Positions 1-7,193 of a stretch of 32,716 nucleotides of DNA are shown in pieces. Every line of letters starts with the position of its first letter. Positions within the stretch are counted from its first letter, which is position 1. This stretch comes from Streptomyces sp. DH5. GTDB taxonomy: Bacteria > Actinomycetota > Actinomycetes > Streptomycetales > Streptomycetaceae. The position numbers and the translations under genes are program-made. Below the pieces are notes generated by a model that searched no databases, was not told the origin of the DNA, and saw only the letters and a program-made list of their open reading frames with translations. Where the stretch lies: contig NZ_JAHWGP010000046.1 of assembly GCF_020873915.1 (NCBI RefSeq), positions 1 to 32,716 of the forward strand, in the 5' to 3' direction.

Positions 1-82
1 TTCCGAACCCGGAAGCTAAGCCTTACAGCGCCGATGGTACTGCAGGGGGGACCCTGTGGGAGAGTAGGACGCCGCCGAACAA
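1..82 (+). rRNA. rrf: 5S ribosomal RNA, 3' portion
   Basis: The window opens inside a 5S rRNA. The conserved 3' half is readable: GAAGCTAAGCC, then GGTACTGCAGG, then GGGAGAGTAGGACGCCGCC, which is the usual actinomycete 5S ending. Roughly the first 35-40 nt lie outside the window. A perfect hairpin follows directly, so this is the end of an rRNA operon read left to right. The exact 3' end is an estimate. Confidence 0.93.
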
Positions 83-90
83 TTTGTGGG

Positions 91-119
91 AAAGCCCCGT
101 GCCATTGGCACGGGGCTTT
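91..119 (+). terminator. rRNA operon terminator
   Basis: A perfect 13-bp inverted repeat, AAAGCCCCGTGCC / GGCACGGGGCTTT, with a 3-nt loop (ATT). The descending arm ends in TTT. It lies immediately after the 5S rRNA and before the next start codon, the classical position for an rRNA operon terminator. Confidence 0.92.
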
Positions 120-138
120 CTGCGTTTAAGGTCAACGC

Positions 139-792
139 ATGCGCTATGACCTCATCATTTTCGACAACGACGGTGTCCTCGTCGACAGTGAGCCGATCTC
201 CAATCGGCACCTGGCCGCCTACCTCACGGAACTCGGGCACCCGACCTCGTACGAGGAGTCCGTCCGTGACTACATGGGCTCCGCCATGCACCGCGTGCAC
301 GACCTCGTCGAGGAGCGGACCGGGCAGCGGCTGCCGGCGGACTTCGACGACGTCTTCCACACCCGGGTCTTCGCCGCGTTCGAACGGGAGTTGAAACCGG
401 TCGTCGGAGCCGTGGAGGTACTGGAGAAGCTGACCGCTGACGGAGTGCCGTACTGCGTGGCCTCCTCGGGAAGCCATGAGCGGATCCGGGTGGGGCACCG
501 CACCACCGGTCTCGACCGCTGGTTCGACGACGAGCGGATCTTCAGCTCGCAGGACGTGGGACGGGGCAAGCCGGAACCCGACCTGTTCCTGCACGCGGCC
601 GAGCGGATGGGTGTGGCACCCGAGCGGTGCGTGGTCGTCGAGGACAGCCCCCTGGGCGTGCGGGCGGCGGTCGCGGCCGGCATGGACGTGTACGGGTTCA
701 CCGCGATGACACCGGCGGCGAAGCTGGCCGGAGCGACGCGACTCTTCGACGACATGCGGGAGTTGAACAGCCTGCTGCACACCGGGAACTGA
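139..792 (+). CDS. HAD-superfamily hydrolase (phosphatase/phosphomutase type)
   Basis: A 217-residue cytoplasmic HAD hydrolase with an N-terminal cap, of the beta-phosphoglucomutase/phosphoglycolate phosphatase kind. Motif I is FDNDGVLVDSE with nucleophile D9 and acid/base D11. Motif II is the SSGS stretch near residues 109-112. Motif III is K144 in GKPEPD, and motif IV is VVEDSPLG with E168-D169. Length is normal for the subfamily. AAGG lies about 7 nt before the ATG. The family dephosphorylates small phosphorylated metabolites or isomerises sugar phosphates; the substrate cannot be read from sequence. It stands alone between the rRNA terminator and the MFS gene 60 bp downstream. Confidence 0.88.
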   Translation: MRYDLIIFDNDGVLVDSEPISNRHLAAYLTELGHPTSYEESVRDYMGSAMHRVHDLVEERTGQRLPADFDDVFHTRVFAAFERELKPVVGAVEVLEKLTADGVPYCVASSGSHERIRVGHRTTGLDRWFDDERIFSSQDVGRGKPEPDLFLHAAERMGVAPERCVVVEDSPLGVRAAVAAGMDVYGFTAMTPAAKLAGATRLFDDMRELNSLLHTGN

Positions 793-852
793 ACCCGATT
801 CACCTTCGACCTGACCTACCCACCAGTACCCCCGGGCCCTACGCTCGCCGCC

Positions 853-2097
853 ATGACTGATGTGCTGCGGCGCGGCAGGGCCTCGCTGGCGTTCGGCTTC
901 CTCGTGCAGGGCGTCGCCTTCGCTCTGCTCGTGACGCGGATCCCGGCCGTCCAGGACCGGTACGGGGTCTCCGACGCGCTGCTGCCCGTCTTCCTCGCCG
1001 CGGTTCCGATCCTGGCCGGCATCGGCAGCGTGACGACGGAACGGCTCGTGAAGCGGGTTCCGCCGAGCCGGGTGCTGCGGTGGTCGCAACCCGTCGTGCT
1101 GCTCGCGCTGCCGGCGGTGGGCGCCGGACGGCACATGGCCGGGCTCGCCGTGGCACTGGCCGCGTTCGGACTGGCCGTGGGCGCGCTGGACGCGTCGATG
1201 AACATGCTCGGAGTCAGCCTGCAGCGGGCGTACGGGCGGAGCATCATGCTCGGTTTCCACGCCGCCTACAGCCTGGGCGGGATCGTCGGGGCCTCGCTGG
1301 CGTGGGTGGGGGCGCGCGGCGACGTGGCGCTGTGGGTGTCGTACCTGCCGGTGGTGCTGGTGCTGCTGCCGGCCGCGTTGGCCGGGAGCCGGTGGTACGT
1401 CGACGGGAGCGGCGGGCCGGCGGTCCCGGAGGAGGCCGAGGGAAGGGGCGCCGGCGCGGGAGCGTCCGCGGGCCTCACCTGGATGCTGCCGCTGTGCCTG
1501 GTGATGACCGTGGCGTACATCGGGGACTCGACGGTCTCCAACTGGAGCGCGAAGTACCTCCAGGACGTGCTGGGCGGTTCGGAACAGCTGGCGACCGTCC
1601 CGTACAACGTCTACATGGTCACCACGCTGCTGGGGCGGACCCTCGGGGACGTCGGAGTCCGGCGGTTCGGCGCCGCGACGGTGGTGCGGGCGGGGACGCT
1701 GGTGGCGGCGGTGGGGTTCGCCGTGGTGGCCGGGGCTCCCGGTGCGTGGGCGGGGATGCTGGGGTTCACGCTGCTGGGGCTCGGACTGTGCGTGCTGGTG
1801 CCGCAGACCTTCGCGGCGGCCGGACGGCGGGCCGCCGAGCGGGGCGGCCCGGGCGCCTCGGACGCGGCGATAGCACGGCTGAACGTCTTCAACTACGTGG
1901 GTTTCCTGATCGGCTCGCCCCTGGTCGGGGCGCTGGGCGACGCGTGGAGCTACCGCGGGGCGATGCTGGTGCCGATGGTGTTGGTGCTGGTGATCCTGGT
2001 GTACGCCAAGTCGTTCGCATCCGAACCGGACCGATACGGTGGCGGGCATGAGCGGCCGCGCACAGCTGATGTGGGACGAGGCAGTAACGGGCTATGA
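853..2097 (+). CDS. MFS transporter
   Basis: A 414-residue integral membrane protein with about 12 hydrophobic segments, beginning at residues 13-28 and ending in a helix near residue 390. The two halves are joined by a polar, Gly/Glu-rich loop around residues 185-205. Composition and length are those of the major facilitator superfamily, in the group near sugar and drug exporters; the substrate is unknown. No Shine-Dalgarno is visible. TACGCT at 840-845, eight bases before the ATG, could be a -10 box giving a leaderless transcript (inference). The 3' end overlaps the next gene by 50 nt in another frame, so the two are probably co-transcribed. Confidence 0.87.
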   Translation: MTDVLRRGRASLAFGFLVQGVAFALLVTRIPAVQDRYGVSDALLPVFLAAVPILAGIGSVTTERLVKRVPPSRVLRWSQPVVLLALPAVGAGRHMAGLAVALAAFGLAVGALDASMNMLGVSLQRAYGRSIMLGFHAAYSLGGIVGASLAWVGARGDVALWVSYLPVVLVLLPAALAGSRWYVDGSGGPAVPEEAEGRGAGAGASAGLTWMLPLCLVMTVAYIGDSTVSNWSAKYLQDVLGGSEQLATVPYNVYMVTTLLGRTLGDVGVRRFGAATVVRAGTLVAAVGFAVVAGAPGAWAGMLGFTLLGLGLCVLVPQTFAAAGRRAAERGGPGASDAAIARLNVFNYVGFLIGSPLVGALGDAWSYRGAMLVPMVLVLVILVYAKSFASEPDRYGGGHERPRTADVGRGSNGL

Positions 2098-3220
2098 CTT
2101 CGGCCGGGACCATCCGATGGACCCGGTCCGGCTCGCGCTGACCCGGAGTCTGGTCGGTGCCTTCGGGCTGGACCGTGAGGTGAAGGTGGTCGCGGCGAAG
2201 GCGGCCGGGCCCTCGACGCTGCGGCTGGTCCACCGGGAGGACTACATCGAGGCGGTGCGGGCCGCGTCGGCGGACCCCGCCGCCGCCGACCAGTCGTACG
2301 GGCTCGGCACGATGGACGATCCCGCGTTCGCCGGGATGCACGAGGTGTCGGCACTGATCGCCGGGCAGTCCGTGGGCGCCGCGGAGGCCGTGTGGCGGGG
2401 TGAGGCGCTGCACGCGGTGAACTTCGCCGGCGGGCTGCACCACGCGATGCCCGGCGCCGCCTCCGGCTTCTGCGTGTACAACGACGCCTCGCTCGCCATC
2501 GCCCGACTGCTGGAGCTGGGCGCGGAACGGGTCGCGTACGTCGACGTCGACGTCCACCACGGGGACGGGGTGCAGGCGGCGTTCTGGGAGGACCCGCGGG
2601 TCCTGACGATCTCGCTGCACGAGCATCCGCGGACCCTGTTCCCGCAGACCGGGTGGCCCGAGGAGACGGGCGCGGGCAGCGCGGAGGGCGGAGCGGTCAA
2701 CGTCGCCCTGCCGGCCGGCACCGGGGACGCGGGATGGCTGCGGGCCTTCCACTCGGTCGTGCCGGAGCTGATCGCGGACTTCAGGCCGCAGGTGCTGGTG
2801 ACGCAGCACGGGGCCGACACGCATTTCGAGGATCCGCTGGCGCACCTGGCGGTGTCGCTGGACGCGCAGCGGGCGGTGCAGGTGGCGTGCCACGAGCTGG
2901 CGCACGAGTACGCCGACGGGCGGTGGGTGGCGCTGGGCGGAGGCGGATACGCGGTCGTGGAGGTGGTGCCCCGGTCCTGGACGCATCTGGTGGGCATCGC
3001 CGCCGGGCGGCCCGTGGAGCCCACCACCATGATCCCGGAGGAGTGGCGGCAGCAGGTCTACGCCCGGACCCGGCAGCCGGCGCCGCGGCGGATGACGGAC
3101 GGGCGGTGGCCCGTGTCCTGGGCCGCGTGGGACGAGGGATACGACCCGGCTGACCGGCTCGACCAGGCGATCCTCGCGGCCCGGCGCGCCGTGTTCCCGC
3201 TGCGGGGGCTGCTGCCGTAG
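2048..3220 (+). CDS. acuC: AcuC-type class II histone deacetylase family protein
   Basis: A 390-residue member of the arginase/deacetylase fold, close to AcuC, which deacetylates acetyl-CoA synthetase in Bacillus. Active-site features are visible: the HH pair at 131-132 (GGLHHAM); DVDVHHGDG with metal ligands D168 and H170; the third ligand D257 in QHGADTHF; and the GGGGY loop carrying the transition-state tyrosine. The ATG at 2048 fits the family N-terminus (SGRAQLMWDEAVTGYDFG); an in-frame GTG at 2039 would add three residues. The start lies inside the MFS gene, so translation is probably coupled. The expected role is lysine deacetylation in acetate/acetoin metabolism; the actual substrate here is inferred. 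Confidence 0.88.
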   Translation: MSGRAQLMWDEAVTGYDFGRDHPMDPVRLALTRSLVGAFGLDREVKVVAAKAAGPSTLRLVHREDYIEAVRAASADPAAADQSYGLGTMDDPAFAGMHEVSALIAGQSVGAAEAVWRGEALHAVNFAGGLHHAMPGAASGFCVYNDASLAIARLLELGAERVAYVDVDVHHGDGVQAAFWEDPRVLTISLHEHPRTLFPQTGWPEETGAGSAEGGAVNVALPAGTGDAGWLRAFHSVVPELIADFRPQVLVTQHGADTHFEDPLAHLAVSLDAQRAVQVACHELAHEYADGRWVALGGGGYAVVEVVPRSWTHLVGIAAGRPVEPTTMIPEEWRQQVYARTRQPAPRRMTDGRWPVSWAAWDEGYDPADRLDQAILAARRAVFPLRGLLP

Positions 3221-3310
3221 CGGCCCGGCGCCGATGTCCGTTACGCCAACCGTGCGGTGTCGGTCCCGTTCCGGCCGCGCCCCGCGCCCGCATGGCGCAG
3301 CATCGTCTGC

Positions 3311-4129
3311 GTGTTGCTGACCACCGACGGCCTTCGTGCGCACCTTCTGGCTGCCCGGATAGCCGGGGTGGTGGGCACCACCCGCGAGGAGAGCCTGCGC
3401 AGTTACCGGCTGTTCGCTGCCCGGGATCCGCGGCTGCTGATCGGGCTGGATCCCGAACGGGCGTGGAGCGAACGGGACCTGGTCGCGTTGATGGCGGAGA
3501 AGTGCGGAGTTCCGGCAGACCCGGGGCGCGTGTCGGGCCATGATGTGATCGACCCCGGGCGCACCCTGGCGGCGCTGGACGCCTGCGCGGAGCGGCTGGC
3601 GGTGGCTGCGGAGCGTGGTGCCCCGGTACTTCTCGGGACGGGGCATCCGCACCGGTTGCTGGGTTTCTACGCCGCGCTGGCAGACGGTTTGTCGGCGGCG
3701 GGATGTGCTGTCCTCACTCCGGCGCAGGGTCGCCGTGTCGACATAACGACCCGGTTCGGTCTACGTACGTACAACCTCGGCTACGTGCGGGGAGTCGGGC
3801 TCGTCCGGAGTGCGACCTCCCGGTGCCCCGGTGGTGAGCCGGGCGCACACACGCACTCCGCCCTCCCGGTTCGGATCGCGCTCGCCGCGGCGGCCGACGC
3901 CGGCGGACCGCTTCCCGAGTTGGTGATCGGCGATCACGGCTGGGTCTGCGGGGCAGGTCAGCTGGGGTTCGAGGCCGTCGGGCCGGCGGACGTCAACGAC
4001 CCGGCGCCGTTCGTCGGGGAGGCCGAGGGGGTCGTCTCGGTGGCCGTTCCACTTGATGACGGCATGCCGTCCGACGACTACCTGCCACTGGCCCGCTACG
4101 TACTCAATCGAGCGCGTCTGTCACGGTAG
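3311..4129 (+). CDS. Phosphatase family protein (actinomycete-specific)
   Basis: About 272 residues, of a conserved Streptomyces family generally labelled 'phosphatase'; I know of no tested activity. Conserved stretches include ESLRSYRLFAARDPR near the N-terminus, LLGTGHPHRLLGFY in the middle and VIGDHGWVCGAGQLGFE near the C-terminus. The paired GTGHPH and GDHGW motifs look like a metal or phosphate site. No signal peptide or membrane segment is visible. The start is uncertain: GTG 3311 gives the family-like N-terminus LLTTDGLRAHLLAARIAG, while an in-frame GTG at 3257 would add 18 atypical residues. Neither has a good ribosome-binding site. It follows acuC by about 90 bp on the same strand. 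Confidence 0.75.
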   Translation: MLLTTDGLRAHLLAARIAGVVGTTREESLRSYRLFAARDPRLLIGLDPERAWSERDLVALMAEKCGVPADPGRVSGHDVIDPGRTLAALDACAERLAVAAERGAPVLLGTGHPHRLLGFYAALADGLSAAGCAVLTPAQGRRVDITTRFGLRTYNLGYVRGVGLVRSATSRCPGGEPGAHTHSALPVRIALAAAADAGGPLPELVIGDHGWVCGAGQLGFEAVGPADVNDPAPFVGEAEGVVSVAVPLDDGMPSDDYLPLARYVLNRARLSR

Positions 4130-4258
4130 GCCGCCGATGGGTGCACCTCTTCCCCACTCGCATCACCCGCCCCTACATTGGGGAGTGAGCACGCAACGAC
4201 GAAGAGTCACCGGAAGGGGAAGCCGGTGGCCGTCGAGTGCGGAAGGTTCAGGTGTGTC

Positions 4259-4471
4259 ATGGCTGCAGCTGGCGAGAGGCCTCTGAACGAGGTTCAGTTC
4301 CTTACCGTGGCGGAAGTCGCCTCGGTGATGCGAGTGTCGAAGATGACCGTGTACCGGCTGGTGCACAGCGGTCATCTGCCCGCGATCCGGGTGGGGCGGT
4401 CGTTCCGCGTCCCGGAGCAAGCGGTTCACGAGTACCTCCGCGAGAGCTACGTGGGGGTGGAAACCGTCTGA
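4259..4471 (+). CDS. bdtA: BdtA-like excisionase-family DNA-binding protein
   Basis: A 70-residue MerR/excisionase-type winged-helix protein. The motif FLTVAEVASVMRVSKMTVYR is the helix-turn-helix, followed by LVHSGHLPAIRVGRSFRVPE, the wing. That is the whole protein, so it acts as a small DNA-binding protein, probably oligomeric. The neighbourhood matches S. coelicolor SCO3328, which was named bdtA as a target of the developmental repressor BldD. The start is ambiguous: ATG 4259 gives the family N-terminus (MAAAGERPLNEV) but has only a weak ribosome-binding site. GTG 4226 is in frame and preceded by GGAAGGGGA at good spacing; it would add 11 residues. I saw no clean BldD box upstream. Confidence 0.85.
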   Translation: MAAAGERPLNEVQFLTVAEVASVMRVSKMTVYRLVHSGHLPAIRVGRSFRVPEQAVHEYLRESYVGVETV

Positions 4472-4526
4472 CGGCGTGCCGGGGAGACCCGTACAGGGCA
4501 CTCACGGGCCTCTCCGGTCACCTCGA

Positions 4527-4556
4527 TTACGACCTCAGCGCTCGGGCGGGTAGGCT
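4527..4556 (+). promoter_or_regulatory. Probable housekeeping promoter of the bS22 gene
   Basis: TTACGA at 4527-4532 and TAGGCT at 4551-4556, separated by 18 nt. TAGGCT is a good match to the Streptomyces HrdB -10 consensus TAgnnT. The start codon of the small ribosomal protein gene follows about 70 nt downstream. The -35 match is weak. Confidence 0.5.
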
Positions 4557-4625
4557 AGCCCCTCGTAGGTCGTGTGGGCCCATGGCGCCCAAACACCGAG
4601 TGATGAGAAGTGAGCGAGGGTAGTC

Positions 4626-4724
4626 GTGGGCTCTGTTATCAAGAAGCGGCGCAAGCGGATGGCCAAGAAGAAGCACCGCAAGCTGCTCAAGCGCACGCGC
4701 GTTCAGCGTCGCAACAAGAAGTAA
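4626..4724 (+). CDS. Small ribosomal subunit protein bS22 (AURKAIP1/COX24 domain)
   Basis: A 32-residue, extremely basic protein: 19 of 32 residues are Lys or Arg, with an [21 protein letters not shown]-terminus. This matches the actinobacterial family with an AURKAIP1/COX24 domain. In the mycobacterial 30S structure the family was identified as ribosomal protein bS22, related to mitochondrial mS38. It probably sits in the small subunit near the decoding-region rRNA. GTG start with GAGGG five nt upstream. It has its own promoter-like sequence and a 15-bp terminator, so it is a monocistronic, presumably highly expressed gene. At this length it is easily missed by gene finders. Confidence 0.9.
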   Translation: MGSVIKKRRKRMAKKKHRKLLKRTRVQRRNKK

Positions 4725-4745
4725 GCGACAGCGCGGAAGCGTGTC

Positions 4746-4782
4746 CAGTGGCCCCCCACCGCGGTTCGGTGGGGGGCCACTG
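4746..4782 (+). terminator. Strong hairpin terminator after bS22
   Basis: A perfect 15-bp stem, CAGTGGCCCCCCACC / GGTGGGGGGCCACTG, with a 7-nt loop, 21 nt after the bS22 stop codon. No U-tract follows, as is common in Streptomyces terminators. Confidence 0.88.
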
Positions 4783-4934
4783 CCGTGCGTGGGCCCGGGG
4801 GCTGCGTCCGCGCGGCCGGGGCACTCGTTCTCCTGCCGGTCCGCGCGCGGGTGCGGCCGGCCCCGGGGTGCGTACGTCCGGGGCCGTCGTCACTTCAAGT
4901 ACCCGGTCGGCACCACAGAGCGACGGCTACCCGA

Positions 4935-4940
4935 TAGGTT
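4935..4940 (+). promoter_or_regulatory. Possible -10 element of the epimerase gene
   Basis: TAGGTT, 36 nt upstream of the TTG start at 4977, resembles a HrdB -10 box. No convincing -35 is visible 16-19 nt upstream. The rest of 4783-4976 holds only a GGCCCCGG / CCGGGGCC dyad (4859-4885) and no gene. Confidence 0.3.
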
Positions 4941-4976
4941 GGCCGTCGGGAGCAGGGCGAGAGGAAGGCGCTGATC

Positions 4977-6038
4977 TTGGGAAGGGTCGTGCTCGTGACC
5001 GGGGTGGCCCGGCAGCTGGGGGGCCGTTTCGTCCGGCGGATCCAGCGGGATCCCGAGGTGGACCGCGTCGTCGGCGTGGACGCGGTCCCGCCCGAGCACC
5101 ATCTGGGCGGCGCGGACTTCGTCCAGGCGGACATCCGGCAGCCCACCATCGGGCGCGTGCTCGCCGAGTCGGGTGCGGACACGGTCGTGCATCTCGACGT
5201 GACGGGGACGCCGTTCGGCAGCGGCAGCCGGACCGCGCTCAAGGAGACCAACGTCATCGGCACCATGCAGCTGCTGGGTGCCTGCCAGAAGTCGCCGAAC
5301 GTCAAGCGGCTGGTCGTGAAGTCCAGTACGAACGTCTACGGTTCGGCGCCCCGCGATCCGGCGGTCTTCACCGAGACCACCTCGGCCAAGTCGCTGCCCA
5401 GCGGCGGCTTCGCCAAGGACACGGTGGAGGTCGAGGGGTATGTGCGCGGCTTCGCGCGGCGCCGCCCGGACGTCGCGGTGTGCGTGCTGCGGTTCGCGAA
5501 CATCCTGGGTCCGGCCGCGGACAGTCCGCTGGCGGCGTACTTCTCGCTGCCGGTGCTGCCGACCGTCCTCGGCTACGACCCCCGGCTGCAGTTCGTGCAC
5601 GAGGACGACGTCATCGAGGTGCTGCGGATCGGCTCGCACGAACCGGAACGGGGCACGCTCAACAGCGGCACCTTCAACATCGCCGGTGACGGTGTGCTGC
5701 TGCTGTCGCAGTGTGCGCGGCGGCTGGGCCGGCCCACCGTGCCGCTGCTGCTTCCCGCCGTCACCTGGGTGGGCTCGCTGGTGCGTACGCTGGGGATGAC
5801 GGACTTCTCACCCGAGCAGATCCGGTTGCTCACCCACGGGCGGGTGGTGGCGACGCACCAGATGCGGGAGACGCTGGGTTTCACCCCGAAGTACTCCACT
5901 GCTGAAACGTTTGCGGACTTCGTGCGCAGCCGTGGTCCCGGGCTGCTTCCGCCGGAGACCCTGGCGGGAGCCGTCGACCGGATCGCCGCGCTGCCCCTGC
6001 CGGGCGGCGGACATTCCCCTACGCAGAGCGCCAACTGA
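4977..6038 (+). CDS. NAD-dependent epimerase/dehydratase family protein (extended SDR)
   Basis: A 353-residue extended short-chain dehydrogenase/reductase fold. The nucleotide-binding glycine motif is VTGVARQLGG at residues 7-16, and the acidic residue after beta-2 is in VVGVDAV. The mid-domain serine motif is VVKSSTNVYG (113-122). Where related enzymes carry catalytic YxxxK, this one reads SGGFAKD (142-148), so the tyrosine appears replaced and the dyad is not canonical. The C-terminus is a polar, disordered tail. TTG start with AGGAAGG about 9 nt upstream. The acyltransferase gene starts 14 bp downstream; this epimerase/acyltransferase pair is conserved in actinobacteria, suggesting a shared role in lipid or envelope metabolism (inference). 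Confidence 0.82.
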   Translation: MGRVVLVTGVARQLGGRFVRRIQRDPEVDRVVGVDAVPPEHHLGGADFVQADIRQPTIGRVLAESGADTVVHLDVTGTPFGSGSRTALKETNVIGTMQLLGACQKSPNVKRLVVKSSTNVYGSAPRDPAVFTETTSAKSLPSGGFAKDTVEVEGYVRGFARRRPDVAVCVLRFANILGPAADSPLAAYFSLPVLPTVLGYDPRLQFVHEDDVIEVLRIGSHEPERGTLNSGTFNIAGDGVLLLSQCARRLGRPTVPLLLPAVTWVGSLVRTLGMTDFSPEQIRLLTHGRVVATHQMRETLGFTPKYSTAETFADFVRSRGPGLLPPETLAGAVDRIAALPLPGGGHSPTQSAN

Positions 6039-6052
6039 GGAGCGCAGCAACG

Positions 6053-7120
6053 ATGGCGGACGCCAAGGTCATTCCGTTCGACGACGACCACCGTTCCCGT
6101 GGGGGTGGCGCCCAGCGCCCGTCGCGCCGCCGCGGTGCGGGCAGCCGGCGCCAGGGGGGCGGGCAGCCCGCGGCGGTCGGTGAGGTCCAGGCCCTGCCGG
6201 GCGTCGCGTCCGTGCCGGATGACGATCCGGTGACCGATGAGGACGAGCAGCCCCAGGGGCCGGCCGCCGGGAGGGACCACGGCGGTCTGGAGCGGCGGGT
6301 CGCGGGCGGTCTGGCCTTCCTCCGCCGCCGGCTCACCGGTGACTACGAGGTCGACGACTTCGGTTACGACGAGGAGCTCACCGACCAGGTCCTGATGTCA
6401 CTGCTGCGTCCGCTGTACGAGAAGTACTTCCGGGTCGAGGTGAAGGGCGTCGAGAACATCCCGTCGGAGGGCGGCGCGTTGATCGTCGCCAACCATTCGG
6501 GGACGGTGCCGGTGGACGGCCTGATGATGCAGGTCGCCGTCCACGACCATCATCCGGCCGACCGTCATCTGCGGCTGCTCGCGGCGGACCTGGTGTTCGT
6601 GCTGCCGGTGGTCAATGAGCTCGCCCGGAAGCTCGGGCACACCCTGGCCTGCGCGGAGGACGCCGAGCGGCTGCTGGCGCGGGGGGAGCTGGTGGGGGTG
6701 ATGCCGGAAGGGTTCAAGGGCATCGGGAAGCCCTTCGGCGAGCGGTACAAGCTGCAGCGGTTCGGGCGGGGCGGGTTCGTCTCGACCGCGCTGCGGCAGG
6801 GGGCTCCGATCATCCCGTGCTCGATCGTCGGCGCGGAGGAGATCTATCCGATGATCGGCAACGCGAAGACGCTGGCGCGGTTGCTGGGCTTCCCGTACTT
6901 TCCGCTGACGCCGACGTTTCCGTGGCTGGGGCCGCTGGGGGCGGTGCCGCTGCCGACGAAGTGGACGATCCAGTTCGGTGAGCCGATCGCGACGGACGGC
7001 TATCCGCCGGAGGCGGCGGAGGACCCGATGCTGATGTTCAACCTGACCGACCAGGTCCGGGAACAGATCCAGCACACGCTGTACAAACTGCTGGTGCAGC
7101 GGCGGTCGGTGTTCTTCTAG
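6053..7120 (+). CDS. PlsC-like 1-acyl-glycerophosphate acyltransferase family protein
   Basis: A 355-residue protein. Residues 1-95 are polar, Arg/Gly/Asp-rich and probably disordered; the acyltransferase domain follows at about 115-340. The catalytic His lies in IVANHSGTVPVDG: H148 with D155, an HX6D spacing rather than the textbook HX4D. The substrate-binding motif is GVMPEGFKG (215-223), and further conserved blocks are GRGGFVSTALRQGAPIIP and SIVGAEEIYPM. This is the family of Mycobacterium Rv0502-like acyltransferases; the likely reaction is acyl transfer to lysophosphatidate or a related acceptor at the membrane. No convincing transmembrane helix is visible. It lies 14 bp after the epimerase gene in one operon and ends at a shared terminator with rsbN. 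Confidence 0.83.
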   Translation: MADAKVIPFDDDHRSRGGGAQRPSRRRGAGSRRQGGGQPAAVGEVQALPGVASVPDDDPVTDEDEQPQGPAAGRDHGGLERRVAGGLAFLRRRLTGDYEVDDFGYDEELTDQVLMSLLRPLYEKYFRVEVKGVENIPSEGGALIVANHSGTVPVDGLMMQVAVHDHHPADRHLRLLAADLVFVLPVVNELARKLGHTLACAEDAERLLARGELVGVMPEGFKGIGKPFGERYKLQRFGRGGFVSTALRQGAPIIPCSIVGAEEIYPMIGNAKTLARLLGFPYFPLTPTFPWLGPLGAVPLPTKWTIQFGEPIATDGYPPEAAEDPMLMFNLTDQVREQIQHTLYKLLVQRRSVFF

Positions 7121-7154
7121 GCGGCCGGCCGCACGTCGATCCGTCTGTGGACGT

Positions 7155-7193
7155 CCCCGGGGGCGCCCCTCGTGGTGAGGGGCGCCCCCGGGG
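7155..7193. terminator. Bidirectional terminator between acyltransferase and rsbN
   Basis: A perfect 17-bp inverted repeat, CCCCGGGGGCGCCCCTC / GAGGGGCGCCCCCGGGG, with a 5-nt loop. It lies exactly between two convergent genes, and the rsbN stop codon begins on the next base. This is the longest perfect stem I found in the window. Confidence 0.92.

Noticed and set aside
4130-4258. BldD box upstream of bdtA.
   Set aside because: GTGA and TCAC half-sites occur (near 4187 and 4208) but not at the spacing or order of the BldD consensus. BldD control is known for the homologue, but I cannot point to the site.
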